A stretch of 64,000 nucleotides of DNA from Tolypothrix brevis GSE-NOS-MK-07-07A (GCA_019358985.1 JAHHIJ010000002.1:124001-188000); one strand, 5' to 3'; counted from the first letter of the stretch, positions 43,800 through 51,987 are shown. The notes: generated from the sequence alone by a model not told the origin. A program made the numbers and translations.

Positions 43800-44606
43800 A
43801 TGTTAGTTCCACTGACTCGCCAAAAATTTGAACAACTCGTTCCTTGGATTGCTAGTTCTCCCCAGTATAAATATTATTGGGGGAAGTTTTCTGATGTTTT
43901 GCAACGGCTATTAATTTCTGTAGTATCTGCGGCTGTTCTTTTGCTTATAAAAGTCCTCTTCGGACTTGATTTTGGGGCAATAATATTTTTGCTAGTATTT
44001 GTGGTATCTCTTTACTGGTTTTGGGGACCAGTATTTTGGGCAAGTGTGCGTAATGCTAAATATCGCAATTATAAATATAGTGGCTTTTTTCGCGGTCGAG
44101 TGTTGGATTGGTGGTTGACAGAAGAGTTGATTGGTAAACAAGAAACAGTCAACAATAGAGGCGAATTGGTGATTGTAGAAAATAGGGAAAAGTGGATTAA
44201 CTTAGAATTAGGCGATGATAGCGGATTTACCGCCGAGTTTAAAGCACCACTACGTCCTTATCATAAAGCGATCGCTCGTGGTCAAATAGCAGAAATGCTC
44301 GTCATGTCCAATCGCGCTGATTTAAGCACAATTGACCAAATCAGCGATATTTATATTCGCAGTTGCAATTTGTGGGTGAGCGATTATCCTTTTTTGCGTC
44401 GCGATTTCTTTAATGAGGTGAGCGATCGTTTACGTGATGATCAAGATAGACCCAGACGCCGGCGAAGAACTGAAAATAACGAATATGAGGCGTTTGATGA
44501 CCAAGACTCTAGACCTACCAGGCGCCGGCGAAGAACTGAAAATCCCGAATATGACTCCCGTGATGACGAAGACTCTAGATCCAGGCGTCGAAGAACTGAA
44601 GAATGA
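43800..44606 (+). CDS. Conserved cyanobacterial membrane protein with an arginine-rich repeat tail
   Basis: The 268-residue protein starts at MLVPLTRQKF (43800); an upstream in-frame start would translate the heptamer repeats. Two hydrophobic helices near residues 35-75 (LLISVVSAAVLLLIKVLFG; IIFLLVFVVSLYWFWGP) precede a soluble domain (YSGFFRGRVLDWWLTEELIG; EMLVMSNRADLSTI). The C-terminal about 55 residues hold three arginine/aspartate units of the type DDQDxRPxRRRRRTEN. The family is sometimes annotated as a phosphate ABC transporter permease, but I see no such domain. The basic tail could bind nucleic acid or acidic partners; that is inference. Confidence 0.7.
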   Translation: MLVPLTRQKFEQLVPWIASSPQYKYYWGKFSDVLQRLLISVVSAAVLLLIKVLFGLDFGAIIFLLVFVVSLYWFWGPVFWASVRNAKYRNYKYSGFFRGRVLDWWLTEELIGKQETVNNRGELVIVENREKWINLELGDDSGFTAEFKAPLRPYHKAIARGQIAEMLVMSNRADLSTIDQISDIYIRSCNLWVSDYPFLRRDFFNEVSDRLRDDQDRPRRRRRTENNEYEAFDDQDSRPTRRRRRTENPEYDSRDDEDSRSRRRRTEE

Positions 44607-44649
44607 AATTATCTTTCATTGAAAGGGAAAGCGGAGGTGTTGGAGTATG

Positions 44650-45030
44650 TCACATATCCTCTTTATCTTCGATCGCCCGTTGCTCATATTCTGTAATGAT
44701 GCTCTGAATGCTATCTGCGGCAATATCGACTTGTTCAGATTTTGCATAAACAGTTAGCAAAATAATTCCCGTTGCTGTCTTGACATAGTAAATCAGACGA
44801 TAGCCACCGCTTTTACCTTTTTGAGTGTCGCTATTTCGGACTCTTAACTTGAAGACCGCATAACCAACCCCAGGTATTTGATCTCCTGGCAACTCTCCCT
44901 GTTCAAGTTGTTCGATAACGGGTTGTATATCATTCCGAATACTGCGATACTTCTTGGCAAGAGTGCGTAGATTTCGGTTGAACGTTGGCGAAGCTTTAAC
45001 TTGAATCAAAGGCTGATCAGTTATTTTCAA
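44650..45030 (-). CDS. RelE/ParE-family toxin
   Basis: The 126-residue protein fits the RelE/ParE fold: ASPTFNRNLRTLAKKYRSIR, GDQIPGVGYAVFKLRVRNSD, then KGKSGGYRLIYYVKTATGII and LLTVYAKSEQVDI. The R-L-I-Y-Y and Y-A-K-S elements match active RelE-type RNases. It follows a small gene with which it overlaps by 14 bp, the antitoxin-first order. The C-terminus is a glutamate-rich helix. Confidence 0.85.
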   Translation of the reverse strand: MKITDQPLIQVKASPTFNRNLRTLAKKYRSIRNDIQPVIEQLEQGELPGDQIPGVGYAVFKLRVRNSDTQKGKSGGYRLIYYVKTATGIILLTVYAKSEQVDIAADSIQSIITEYEQRAIEDKEDM

Positions 45031-45256
45031 GCCCTTGCCAAAGTTGAGCCACCGGGATAGTTTGCCCAGTCATGGCTTCGTGCCAAGCTTGCCGGAAATC
45101 TGCTAAAACTTCTGCTTGAGATTGATCATCCAGAACTTCCTCTTCTGGAATTAGAATAATAACTTCTACGCGGCTATTTTTATCCGTTATGAGAGGATTA
45201 TCTAAGGTCAGTTGTCCTTGCTCATTAATCGTTGCCATGACTTTAAGTGCTTTCAT
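45017..45256 (-). CDS. Putative antitoxin of the RelE/ParE pair
   Basis: The 79-residue protein begins with a short beta-rich domain (ATINEQGQLTLDNPLITDKN, SRVEVIILIPEEE) followed by an acidic helical tail (QAEVLADFRQAWHEAM). This resembles small cyanobacterial antitoxins encoded before RelE-type toxins. Its stop overlaps the toxin start by 14 bp. The regulator role is inferred from the arrangement. Confidence 0.75.
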   Translation of the reverse strand: MKALKVMATINEQGQLTLDNPLITDKNSRVEVIILIPEEEVLDDQSQAEVLADFRQAWHEAMTGQTIPVAQLWQGLENN

Positions 45257-45428
45257 TGTTACTCCAATTCGATGCTGGAGTTACATTTGTACTCCTTAAG
45301 AATCTAGCTCTATGGTACCTCACAGACAAGTGCGTAGGCGTAGCCCGTCCTAGACATCGCTCTTTGTGCGACTGTCTTAAAAGTCAAGCGATCGCATCTT
45401 CTCAAGAGTGCGATCGCACTCTTAATGG

Positions 45429-45520
45429 TTAGACATTAGGCACTAGCGGCAAACGACGAATACGGATACGGCTTGGCTCAACCGTGATAGCTGAACCTTG
45501 TTCTAACTCCTCCAGGTAAC
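45429..45520 (-). pseudogene. Relic of the C-terminal end of a DUF5615-type toxin
   Basis: In the frame shifted from the DUF433 reading, the sequence encodes LEELEQGSAITVEPSRIRIR then RLPLVPNV and a stop. This is like the C-terminus of DUF5615 PIN-like proteins, which are normally encoded directly after DUF433. It overlaps the end of the DUF433 frame, so the middle of the toxin gene is missing. Confidence 0.5.
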
Positions 45521-45696
45521 TCAATGATGCGATCGTCTAGGTAAGAAGATACAAAAATCAGGGCTTGTCTAATATCTTCATCTTCCAGTTCTGGGAATTC
45601 TTGACGCAATTCTTCTTGATCGGGGTAAGTCGCCAGTAATTCTATCACCCGACGAACTGTCAGCCGGAGATTACGAATGCAAGGCTGACCATTCAT
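45478..45696 (-). CDS. DUF433 protein, probably truncated
   Basis: The 72-residue frame has MNGQPCIRNLRLTVRRVIEL and PDQEELRQEFPELEDEDIRQALIF, characteristic of DUF433, a small family often paired with DUF5615 toxins. The conserved region starts at the ATG; related residues (TNPNR) precede it in frame without an ATG, so the N-terminus has lost its normal start. The last residues (GGVRTRFSYHG) are a frameshifted reading of the toxin relic. It is likely a non-functional remnant of a toxin-antitoxin locus. Confidence 0.6.
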   Translation of the reverse strand: MNGQPCIRNLRLTVRRVIELLATYPDQEELRQEFPELEDEDIRQALIFVSSYLDDRIIELPGGVRTRFSYHG

Positions 45697-45825
45697 GCGA
45701 TTTGGATTGGTGGTGGGTAGTTTAGTGCGGTTCGTTTCTACTGGAGTTTAGACTAACGCATGAAAAAATGACTCAGAGGTACTGAGTTAATGAACTACAC
45801 GCATCAAAATATAAAAGTCAAAGAG

Positions 45826-45999
45826 TCAAGCCGACTTGGACTGTTGTTTTTTTGGTCGAGTCATACTTTTTTTGACAATAGGGCAACGGATTTTACGGTG
45901 GCGAGGTTGTCCTGTAGGCCACCCAGGGGACTTTCCACGGGTTTTGGGTGGTTGAGTTGGTGTGCCAATCACCGCGAAAATTGCTCCCATCGACTGAGC
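45826..45999 (-). pseudogene. C-terminal fragment of an IS transposase
   Basis: The minus-strand frame reads AQSMGAIFAVIGTPTQPPKT, then RGKSPGWPTGQPRHRKIRCP, then IVKKSMTRPKKQQSKSA and a stop. The RGKSPGW..G.PR.R.R.P.VKKS tail is characteristic of a cyanobacterial IS transposase family (IS701/IS4-like). Only about 57 codons remain; the upstream side is cut at a TIR-like AGGACTTACGCA at 46001-46012. Confidence 0.6.
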
Positions 46000-46005
46000 T
46001 AGGAC

Positions 46006-46470
46006 TTACGCATTGACAAAGTTGTCAAAAGGTGAAGTGAGTGAAAACAGGGAAATTTTCGGGCGATCGCTAATTTCAATCCCAAATTCAGTTGCCAAAT
46101 GTTTGCTCAACCATTGAGATGTCCAACTACTAAATGCGTAGCCATACTTCCGTGGGCTATGACTCAGCAATTCTTTTAATCTTTGAATATATTGTTCATT
46201 TACAATTTTCGGTCTGCCTATTGATCGTTGCTGCCATTGATCCACTAAACCTGCTTTGGTAATAGTAATCCAATAACGTGCCATTTCCTGAGAGCAACCT
46301 AAAATTTGACAGATTTCGGTTTGCGATTTCCCCATATCTGCCAGCAACATAATTTCTAGACGCCGACGGTATTCTGGTTGCAAATTAGCTTGCAAATTCT
46401 TTAATAAATCCTTGTGCTGAAGAGGTGTTAAAAACTGACTTTCGTTGTCTTGAAAAGAATTTATTGACAT
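46006..46470 (-). pseudogene. Truncated helix-turn-helix protein, IS630-type
   Basis: From ATG 46470 (MSINSFQDNESQF) the 154-residue frame contains a helix-turn-helix domain (RRLEIMLLADMGKSQTEICQ, ILGCSQEMARYWITITKAGL) and a second winged part (SPRKYGYAFSSWTSQWLSKH, LATEFGIEISDR), as in the N-terminal part of IS630-type transposases. After SDR the reading changes into unrelated residues and stops in the AGGACTTACGCA end at 46001-46012. The catalytic DDE part is missing. It is either an internally deleted IS or a gene cut by one. Confidence 0.6.
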
Positions 46471-46555
46471 AGAATTGATTACTAAATCAAAAATCAAAAT
46501 TTTGCCCAAATGCATCTACAATTGTGCTGCTTTAAGTCAAAACTAATACCCAAAT

Positions 46556-46745
46556 GTCATTCTGAGTGGAGCGTTCCCGAAAGCATTGCCCCTTCGGGTT
46601 TTCCAATCGCTACAACGGGAGAAACCCCGCACAGCAAAAGTTTCGCAACGCGCTGACTGATTAACTTGCGTGTTTAGGGGTGTAGTGAAACTCTAAACTC
46701 CGCTTTGTTACTTATCCTTCAGGTTCTGCGAGGCAATACAGCATG
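46556..46745. repeat. TGTCATTCTGAGTGGAGCG...CAGCATGACA repeat
   Basis: The ends TGTCATTCTGAG and CAGCATGACA are inverted relatives of each other, enclosing CGAAAGCATTGCC- and CAACGGGAGAAACCCCGCACAG-type segments. This belongs to a class of dispersed repeats common in Nostocales. No gene was supported in 46471-47366. Confidence 0.5.
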
Positions 46746-46882
46746 ACAAAATAATACTTTCACTCGCATCTTCTAATCTTGACTTTATCCATTCTCCACA
46801 AAACGCGATCGCATCAACTTAAACCAGAAGTCGAATTTAGGCTTTAACTTTTCTGGTTTTGGCAAAACCAATGAATTAGAAC

Positions 46883-47000
46883 AGGACTTACGCAAAAACT
46901 CTCTGCAACTCTTATTCCTTCTCCTTCGGAGATGCCAAGGGCGAAGGCATACTTGGCGTACTTGGCGGTTCGTTTTATCGATCAGGAGTGCGTAAGTCCT
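46883..47000. mobile_element. MITE with perfect 12-bp terminal repeats, family B
   Basis: A 118-bp element has AGGACTTACGCA at 46883-46894 and its exact inverse TGCGTAAGTCCT at 46989-47000. The interior (CTCTGCAACTCTTATTCCTT..., GGCGAAGGCAT) has no coding capacity. The same 12-bp end occurs alone at 46001-46012. Confidence 0.75.
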
Positions 47001-47366
47001 ATAGAAGTAATCACTAATTACCACTGCAAGCTGTATATGAAGTGATTAGCTGGACTTGATAAATTAACCCTGGTGATGCAGTAGACTAATTAGATTTACC
47101 ATGTTTTTATCGGCAGATATTGATAAATCAGAAGTCATCTGTCTCAATTAAATATCAATGATAACTAAATCTTTCCGCATCTATCTAAAGGTAGAAATTT
47201 ATAAAAATAACATTTAGTATTAATTTTTACTGTCGAATCATAAATTATTTGTCGTCGTCACAAATTAATACTTAGGCAACTGATATAATGCGATCGCACT
47301 TCGCATTGGGCATCATTCACTGTGAATGATGTTATGCGGTATTTCTGCGAGAATGGAAATTCATGA

Positions 47367-47624
47367 TTACATGACTTCTTCAGCCAAAAGTTGCCCCTTA
47401 ACCCTTTCATATTCATCCTCAAGCAACCACTCTTGGGCTGCTTGATAGTTGGAGTGAGCGACTACAAGTTTATAGTCAGATGCAGGATTAAAAATACGGC
47501 ACGTACCGTCATGATCGCCCACTAGCATGAGAATTTTGGGTGGAAAAAGAACTGGATCAACCCAGAGTTCTAGAAATTTCCAAGTTTTAGCTTGTTCTAC
47601 GAGGGTTGGTGCGTGGGATAGCAT
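47367..47624 (-). CDS. Small hypothetical protein paired with the next gene
   Basis: The 85-residue protein (LVEQAKTWKFLELWVDPVLF; KILMLVGDHDGTCRIFNPAS; SNYQAAQEWLLEDEYERVKG) has no recognised domain. Its start overlaps the end of the upstream gene by 38 bp, so the two are translated from one transcript. Overlap and size recall toxin-antitoxin or toxin-immunity pairs. Confidence 0.55.
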   Translation of the reverse strand: MLSHAPTLVEQAKTWKFLELWVDPVLFPPKILMLVGDHDGTCRIFNPASDYKLVVAHSNYQAAQEWLLEDEYERVKGQLLAEEVM

Positions 47625-47946
47625 GATACTCTCCTGTGGCTTTTACAATTTTGATTTCACCGTAGTAAAGCGGTGTTTGGCTCCCGTCTACTCTAATTAT
47701 GTAACCGATCGCCTCTGGAAAGTAGAGTCCATATCGTTCGTAATCATCATCTTCATCCTCTATTCCGGTTTGTTCTCCATTTGCAATGATAGCTTGTGTG
47801 ACTTGTTCTAGAGTTTCACGATCATTGAATACGTGCGCTCTGCCTTCTCTTCGGAGCAGTCGTTGAACCTGAAGCGTGTTGGGCAAATGGCGAACAATTA
47901 GGCTTGATCGGGGATCAAGGATGATTTTTCGGTCAATTCCGCTCAT
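47587..47946 (-). CDS. Hypothetical protein, possible polymorphic-toxin-related domain
   Basis: The 119-residue protein (IDRKIILDPRSSLIVRHLPN; LLRREGRAHVFNDRETLEQV; YGLYFPEAIGYIIRVDGSQT; ending YHAIPRTNPRR) resembles, from memory, a domain found at the C-termini of large cyanobacterial exported proteins and as small proteins of unknown function. The charged DEDDDYERYG stretch is notable. The downstream gene overlaps it. It might be the toxic tip of a pair whose immunity partner is the 85-residue protein, but no function can be read from the sequence. Confidence 0.55.
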   Translation of the reverse strand: MSGIDRKIILDPRSSLIVRHLPNTLQVQRLLRREGRAHVFNDRETLEQVTQAIIANGEQTGIEDEDDDYERYGLYFPEAIGYIIRVDGSQTPLYYGEIKIVKATGEYHAIPRTNPRRTS

Positions 47947-48088
47947 AACTTGGCATACAAGTTGATACCAAGCTTCTTCAGAATAGCTTGCTTCTCCCTC
48001 CTGCTCTCTATTTCTTATTCCCTATTAGAAAATTCCCTAATCGCAGAGTATTAATTTAGCATAACAAGTACTGAAGACCCATATTTAT

Positions 48089-48634
48089 TCACTTCAAATC
48101 GAGTAATCCTTCTTCTTTTAACTTAGGATTAAAGCGAATTTGAAGTTGCAATCCACGCGCTTGCAACACTTCTAAAATTTCAGCTTCGACTCGTCGCGCC
48201 ACATTTTTCATAATTTTAACTTGCGTCATCTCATCTATTAATGGATTTTCATAATTTGTTTGTTCTTCAGGTGTCATTACCGCTTTAGCATCAATTGGTT
48301 GCGTCCATTTTTCTTTTTGTTCGGCATTTCCCAAAGGAACACTGTTATTTTCGGCAATCCACGCATTTTCAATGTTTTCTAAAGTGGCGCGGCTAGGTCG
48401 CTCAATGGTTTGAACTTTTACCCAATAGCAATTTTGAGGTTGACGTACTAAATGCTGTTTCAGACTGAGATATACATCGCGAGAATAACCAACAAATTGC
48501 AGTACTTTTTCTTGATTCAAAATTGCATAAACTCCTATTTTACTTTGAAATTGTTCAGGTAATTGACCGTTATCGTCAATGTAAGCAATATATTCGAGAG
48601 TTGCTAAAGAAGAAATGTTTGTTTGGGTTGTCAT
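48089..48634 (-). CDS. GIY-YIG-like nuclease family protein
   Basis: The 181-residue protein has a GIY-YIG-like N-terminal part: KIGVYAILNQEKVLQFVGYS followed by RDVYLSLKQHLVRQP. GVY and FVG stand for the two motifs, with the conserved Arg after them. A later ENAWIAENN segment supplies the Glu. The C-terminal part (VARRVEAEILEVLQARGLQL) is helical. Similar proteins are widespread in cyanobacteria with unknown function. The Tyr of the second motif is Phe, so catalysis is uncertain. Confidence 0.8.
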   Translation of the reverse strand: MTTQTNISSLATLEYIAYIDDNGQLPEQFQSKIGVYAILNQEKVLQFVGYSRDVYLSLKQHLVRQPQNCYWVKVQTIERPSRATLENIENAWIAENNSVPLGNAEQKEKWTQPIDAKAVMTPEEQTNYENPLIDEMTQVKIMKNVARRVEAEILEVLQARGLQLQIRFNPKLKEEGLLDLK

Positions 48635-48674
48635 AAATTTAAATTAAAAATTGCTAATTGTGAGGCAGTCACTA

Positions 48675-48703
48675 GTAAAGACGTAGCAGTGCTACGTCTC
48701 TAC
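48675..48703. repeat. Dispersed 29-bp palindrome
   Basis: GTAAAGACGTAGC / GCTACGTCTCTAC with a 3-base loop and one mismatch; the same family as 8021, 30126 and 39839. Confidence 0.7.
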
Positions 48704-48719
48704 AAAATTCTATTCCCTA

Positions 48720-49043
48720 TTACCTTTTTTTCATGTAAATTGCACAAAGACGACTGGGTTTGAATATTTTGGCATTAAACATGAAGTTTGGCGGGACGTT
48801 AATAATTATGTAGTCGCTATTATCATGATATTTTTCAAATTCGGCTGGCATTCCTTTGGGAGTAGTGAAGCTATAAGGAACTGGTTGAAAAAGCAATTCT
48901 GTAAACTCGACTTTTTCACAGTTGAGTTGTTGACAAACTTGCTTGATAAAAGCAACACTTGTCAACAAGTTGAAAAGGCTTTCTTTAGCTTGTGGTTCGA
49001 GAGTGAAACTGCTATCAAAGTTTTGGACGATTTTAAAAGGCAT
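48720..49043 (-). CDS. Conserved hypothetical protein
   Basis: The 107-residue protein (MPFKIVQNFDSSFTLEPQAK; VAFIKQVCQQLNCEKVEFTE; DYIIINVPPNFMFNAKIFKP; ends YMKKR) has no signal peptide and no recognised domain. The predicted pattern is mixed alpha/beta. It is transcribed in the same direction as the GIY-YIG-like gene but separated from it by a palindromic repeat. Confidence 0.5.
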   Translation of the reverse strand: MPFKIVQNFDSSFTLEPQAKESLFNLLTSVAFIKQVCQQLNCEKVEFTELLFQPVPYSFTTPKGMPAEFEKYHDNSDYIIINVPPNFMFNAKIFKPSRLCAIYMKKR

Positions 49044-49200
49044 TTTTCTTACAGATATATATTAGCGCTAATGGCGATCGCTTCTTTAAAAGTTGGACGC
49101 ACGGAAACCGTGACGCACCCACTTTTCGCTTCTTTCAAATAGCGTATTAGATTGTGTGACTTCTGTCAGCCACTAAATAAGTAGATGAAATTAAACGTAA

Positions 49201-49318
49201 AATACTGTCCTCATTCGTACATCGTAGAGACGTTCCGGCAGAACGTCTTTACATTCGTCGTAGAGACGTTCCGCCGGAACGTCTTTACATTGTAAGTAAC
49301 AAACCTGACACGATATAA
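49201..49318. mobile_element. Degenerate MITE-like element, family A copy 3
   Basis: Two adjacent 29-bp palindromes (49224-49252 and 49260-49288) lie between ends resembling family A: AATACTGTCCTC at the left and CCTGACACGATATAAG at the right. The tail CATTGTAAGTAACAAACCTG matches copy 1 (CATTGTCAGTAATAAACCTG). No coding capacity. Confidence 0.55.
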
Positions 49319-49332
49319 GAAAATCAAAAAAA

Positions 49333-49363
49333 GTGCCAGTGTCTCTGGTTTAGACACTGGCAC
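49333..49363 (-). terminator. Strong intrinsic terminator of the bcs cluster
   Basis: A perfect 12-bp stem GTGCCAGTGTCT / AGACACTGGCAC with a 7-base loop is followed on the minus strand by TTTTTTTGATTT. It begins 19 bases after the bcsA stop. Confidence 0.92.
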
Positions 49364-49381
49364 CCTATGAGAACCGAGATT

Positions 49382-51985
49382 CTACATGACTTGCAAAATT
49401 TGTTTAATTTTGCTGTCTTGTCGCGGCTTCAATTTCTCTGGAAAATTCAACTCAATACCAATCTTGCCATTTGCCTGTTCTTCTACTGAGGAAATTTCGA
49501 CAACAAATTTGCTTTGGTTTCCCTGTTCGTAATTCAAGAGTAAACCAACAAGCGGTTTGAGAGTCCGCATCCTGTGAAATTCTTGTTGTCCAAGGATTTT
49601 GTTAGAAGATAAGGCTTTTGTGCTTTGTAATTCTAGCCGTAAACCTGTTACCCCTAGTTCCGTTGCTACTCCTTCAAATAACTGACCATCCCAGTAAAGT
49701 TGACCGATCGCACGTACCTGCTTGCGTACCTTCCTGCGTGTAGATGGTTGGAGATCGCGCAAAGAGCGAGTCAAAGTAGTAGCGAGGAATCCAAGAGAAG
49801 CGGCTGGCTTGTCTATATCCTGCCGCTTTTGAGAATACCATTCTCGCACGTCAGAATACAAAACTATAGTTAAAGCATCTAGCTGGGCGCGATTGGGATT
49901 GATAAAATCAATTGCCAAAAGCGTTTTTGTGTCATTAACTGGAGTCAAACCAATAACTCGCGCTGTCAGGTTAGCGCGAGCAGCAAAATCTCCCATCACT
50001 TCAATTTGGACTTCATCTGGTAAATTGGGCCAAGATTCCAAAGAAATCAATGCCCCAGTTTCTGAGATATTCACCGTTTCACCCCTGACGGTTAAGCCGT
50101 TACTATAAATCTCCACGCGTAGGTGTCGGTTTAAGCGGTGTGCTGTACGGACTTGCGGTTGTTCAAAGCCAACTAATAAAGCTGATGACAGCAAAATTAA
50201 GTTAAAGCCAGACCACAAAGTATTCACGAATACAGCTTGAGAATCCTCTGGACGTAGCAACAACCAATAAGGAACTGCAAGCAAAGAAGAGACAACAAAT
50301 AAAGTGACTATTAACAAACCGCGCATTGATTGCCAATCAAAGGTACGTTTGCTAATATTTGATCCTTTGTCGGTAACATTAAACGAACCGAGTTTAGGAT
50401 TAAGCAGCGCCAACATCGTCACCCATCCAGTCTGGAAAGCCATTGCAAATTCAAAAATTTCGTTCCAGAAAGAAAAGCGGACGTATTTGTAGATGATGTG
50501 GTTAGTAAAAAGCGAGAGGACAATATGCGGTATGGCGTAAGCCAGAGTTTCATAACCTAAACCCCGGACAGAGTTAACGCCAAATAATAAAAACAGAGTG
50601 GGAGCGATCGCATATACTAATCGTGGATATCCATACAAAAAGTGCGATGTCGCACTAAAATAACAAATCCGCTGGGGAATCGTTAATTTTAACTTGAGGT
50701 TAAACAACGGATTTTCCAATCGCAAAATTTGCGCCATTCCCCTAGCCCAGCGCACTTGTTGACCGACATAGGAAGAAAATGTATCTGGTGCTAAACCCGC
50801 CACCATAATTTTGTCGTAATATACCGATTTGTAACCCCGCGAATGCAAACGCAGTGCAGTGTGACAATCTTCGGTAACTGTTTCTACAGCAATTCCCCCA
50901 ACTTCTAAAGCGTGTTCCTTGCGGATCACAGCAGCAGAACCGCAAAAAAATGCAGCATTCCAAAAATCATTGCCCTTTTGTAGCACCTTGTAGAATAGTT
51001 CATTACCCACCGGAATTTTACCGCCTGTGAGCAAATTACGCTCGAAGGGGTCAGCGTTATAGAACCAGTGCGGAGTTTGGACAAACGACACTTTCGGATC
51101 GAAGAAAAAGCCTACGGTACGCAAAAGAAACTGGCGCGATGGAATGTGATCGCAGTCCAAAATCATGACTAAATCGCCGTCAGTTTTCCCAAAAGCGGTG
51201 TTGATATTTCCAGCTTTAGCGTGGTCGTTATTGTCCCGCGTCATGTGTATGCAGCCTAGTTCTTCGCACATTTGGCGGATTTGCTCACGTCTTGCACGCA
51301 AGGTTTCATGACGAGGATCGCTTTCTTTATATCTTTCTGGGCGACCATCATCAAGAACATAAACCTTTTTTTTCCCAGGAGCGTAATCGCAATTTATAGA
51401 TGCTAATACGGTCTTGCGGACAATTTCAACGTCTTCGTTGAAGGTGGGAATATAAATATCAACTTTAAACCATTTTTCTTCGGGAAGGGCAGCAAGACTA
51501 ATTGGCTGGCGTTCTTTGATTTTTAGGGTTTGAACGTATGCCAAGACCAAAGTTAGAACCGCATATAGTTCTGCGAAATACAACAGTAAGCAAGCGATAC
51601 TGTTAATCCAACCATCAAAATTGAGGGTGTAGCTTGTGCGGTAATATAAATAACGCAGTGTTGTTACTAAACTCAGCCACACCATGAATAAATGATAATA
51701 CTGGCTGGTTTCGGTAGAAGTTTCTTGCTCTTCTACCCGGACGATGAATTGACCAAGTAGTAATAAAAACACAGCTACTACCCCCTGCTGCCAAATTGCT
51801 AGTGGAGTAATAATTAGTGGCAGTGAAAGCAACAAGAGCAGCGCCACCACCCACTTCAACCCTTTTATGCCAATAGGAGCTAAAGCACGTTCAAAAAATC
51901 CTGGTATGGAGTCAACTAAGAAAGTGGTGATTTTACGTCGGCGATCGCCTGGTGAGCGAGGTGGTCTAAATGAGGACGAAGACAT
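49382..51985 (-). CDS. bcsA: Cellulose synthase catalytic subunit with PilZ domain
   Basis: BcsA polymerises UDP-glucose into beta-1,4-glucan and threads it through the inner membrane. The 867-residue protein has N-terminal membrane helices, a GT2 domain with VYVLDDGRPE (about 213), the DCD motif in MILDCDHIPS (about 277), TEDCHTALRLH (about 370) and QQVRWARGMAQIL (about 408), more membrane helices, and a C-terminal PilZ domain with RTAHR (about 613) and NISETG, the c-di-GMP-binding pattern. All catalytic motifs are intact. It is the last gene of the cluster, followed by a terminator. Activity is therefore expected to need c-di-GMP. Confidence 0.96.
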   Translation of the reverse strand: MSSSSFRPPRSPGDRRRKITTFLVDSIPGFFERALAPIGIKGLKWVVALLLLLSLPLIITPLAIWQQGVVAVFLLLLGQFIVRVEEQETSTETSQYYHLFMVWLSLVTTLRYLYYRTSYTLNFDGWINSIACLLLYFAELYAVLTLVLAYVQTLKIKERQPISLAALPEEKWFKVDIYIPTFNEDVEIVRKTVLASINCDYAPGKKKVYVLDDGRPERYKESDPRHETLRARREQIRQMCEELGCIHMTRDNNDHAKAGNINTAFGKTDGDLVMILDCDHIPSRQFLLRTVGFFFDPKVSFVQTPHWFYNADPFERNLLTGGKIPVGNELFYKVLQKGNDFWNAAFFCGSAAVIRKEHALEVGGIAVETVTEDCHTALRLHSRGYKSVYYDKIMVAGLAPDTFSSYVGQQVRWARGMAQILRLENPLFNLKLKLTIPQRICYFSATSHFLYGYPRLVYAIAPTLFLLFGVNSVRGLGYETLAYAIPHIVLSLFTNHIIYKYVRFSFWNEIFEFAMAFQTGWVTMLALLNPKLGSFNVTDKGSNISKRTFDWQSMRGLLIVTLFVVSSLLAVPYWLLLRPEDSQAVFVNTLWSGFNLILLSSALLVGFEQPQVRTAHRLNRHLRVEIYSNGLTVRGETVNISETGALISLESWPNLPDEVQIEVMGDFAARANLTARVIGLTPVNDTKTLLAIDFINPNRAQLDALTIVLYSDVREWYSQKRQDIDKPAASLGFLATTLTRSLRDLQPSTRRKVRKQVRAIGQLYWDGQLFEGVATELGVTGLRLELQSTKALSSNKILGQQEFHRMRTLKPLVGLLLNYEQGNQSKFVVEISSVEEQANGKIGIELNFPEKLKPRQDSKIKQILQVM

Positions 51986-51987
51986 AA

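Noticed and set aside
45790-46002. 70-residue plus-strand frame
   Set aside because: The opposite strand encodes a recognisable transposase tail, which explains this DNA better.
46785-47024. 79-residue minus-strand frame
   Set aside because: It runs through the 118-bp MITE and has no recognisable protein features.
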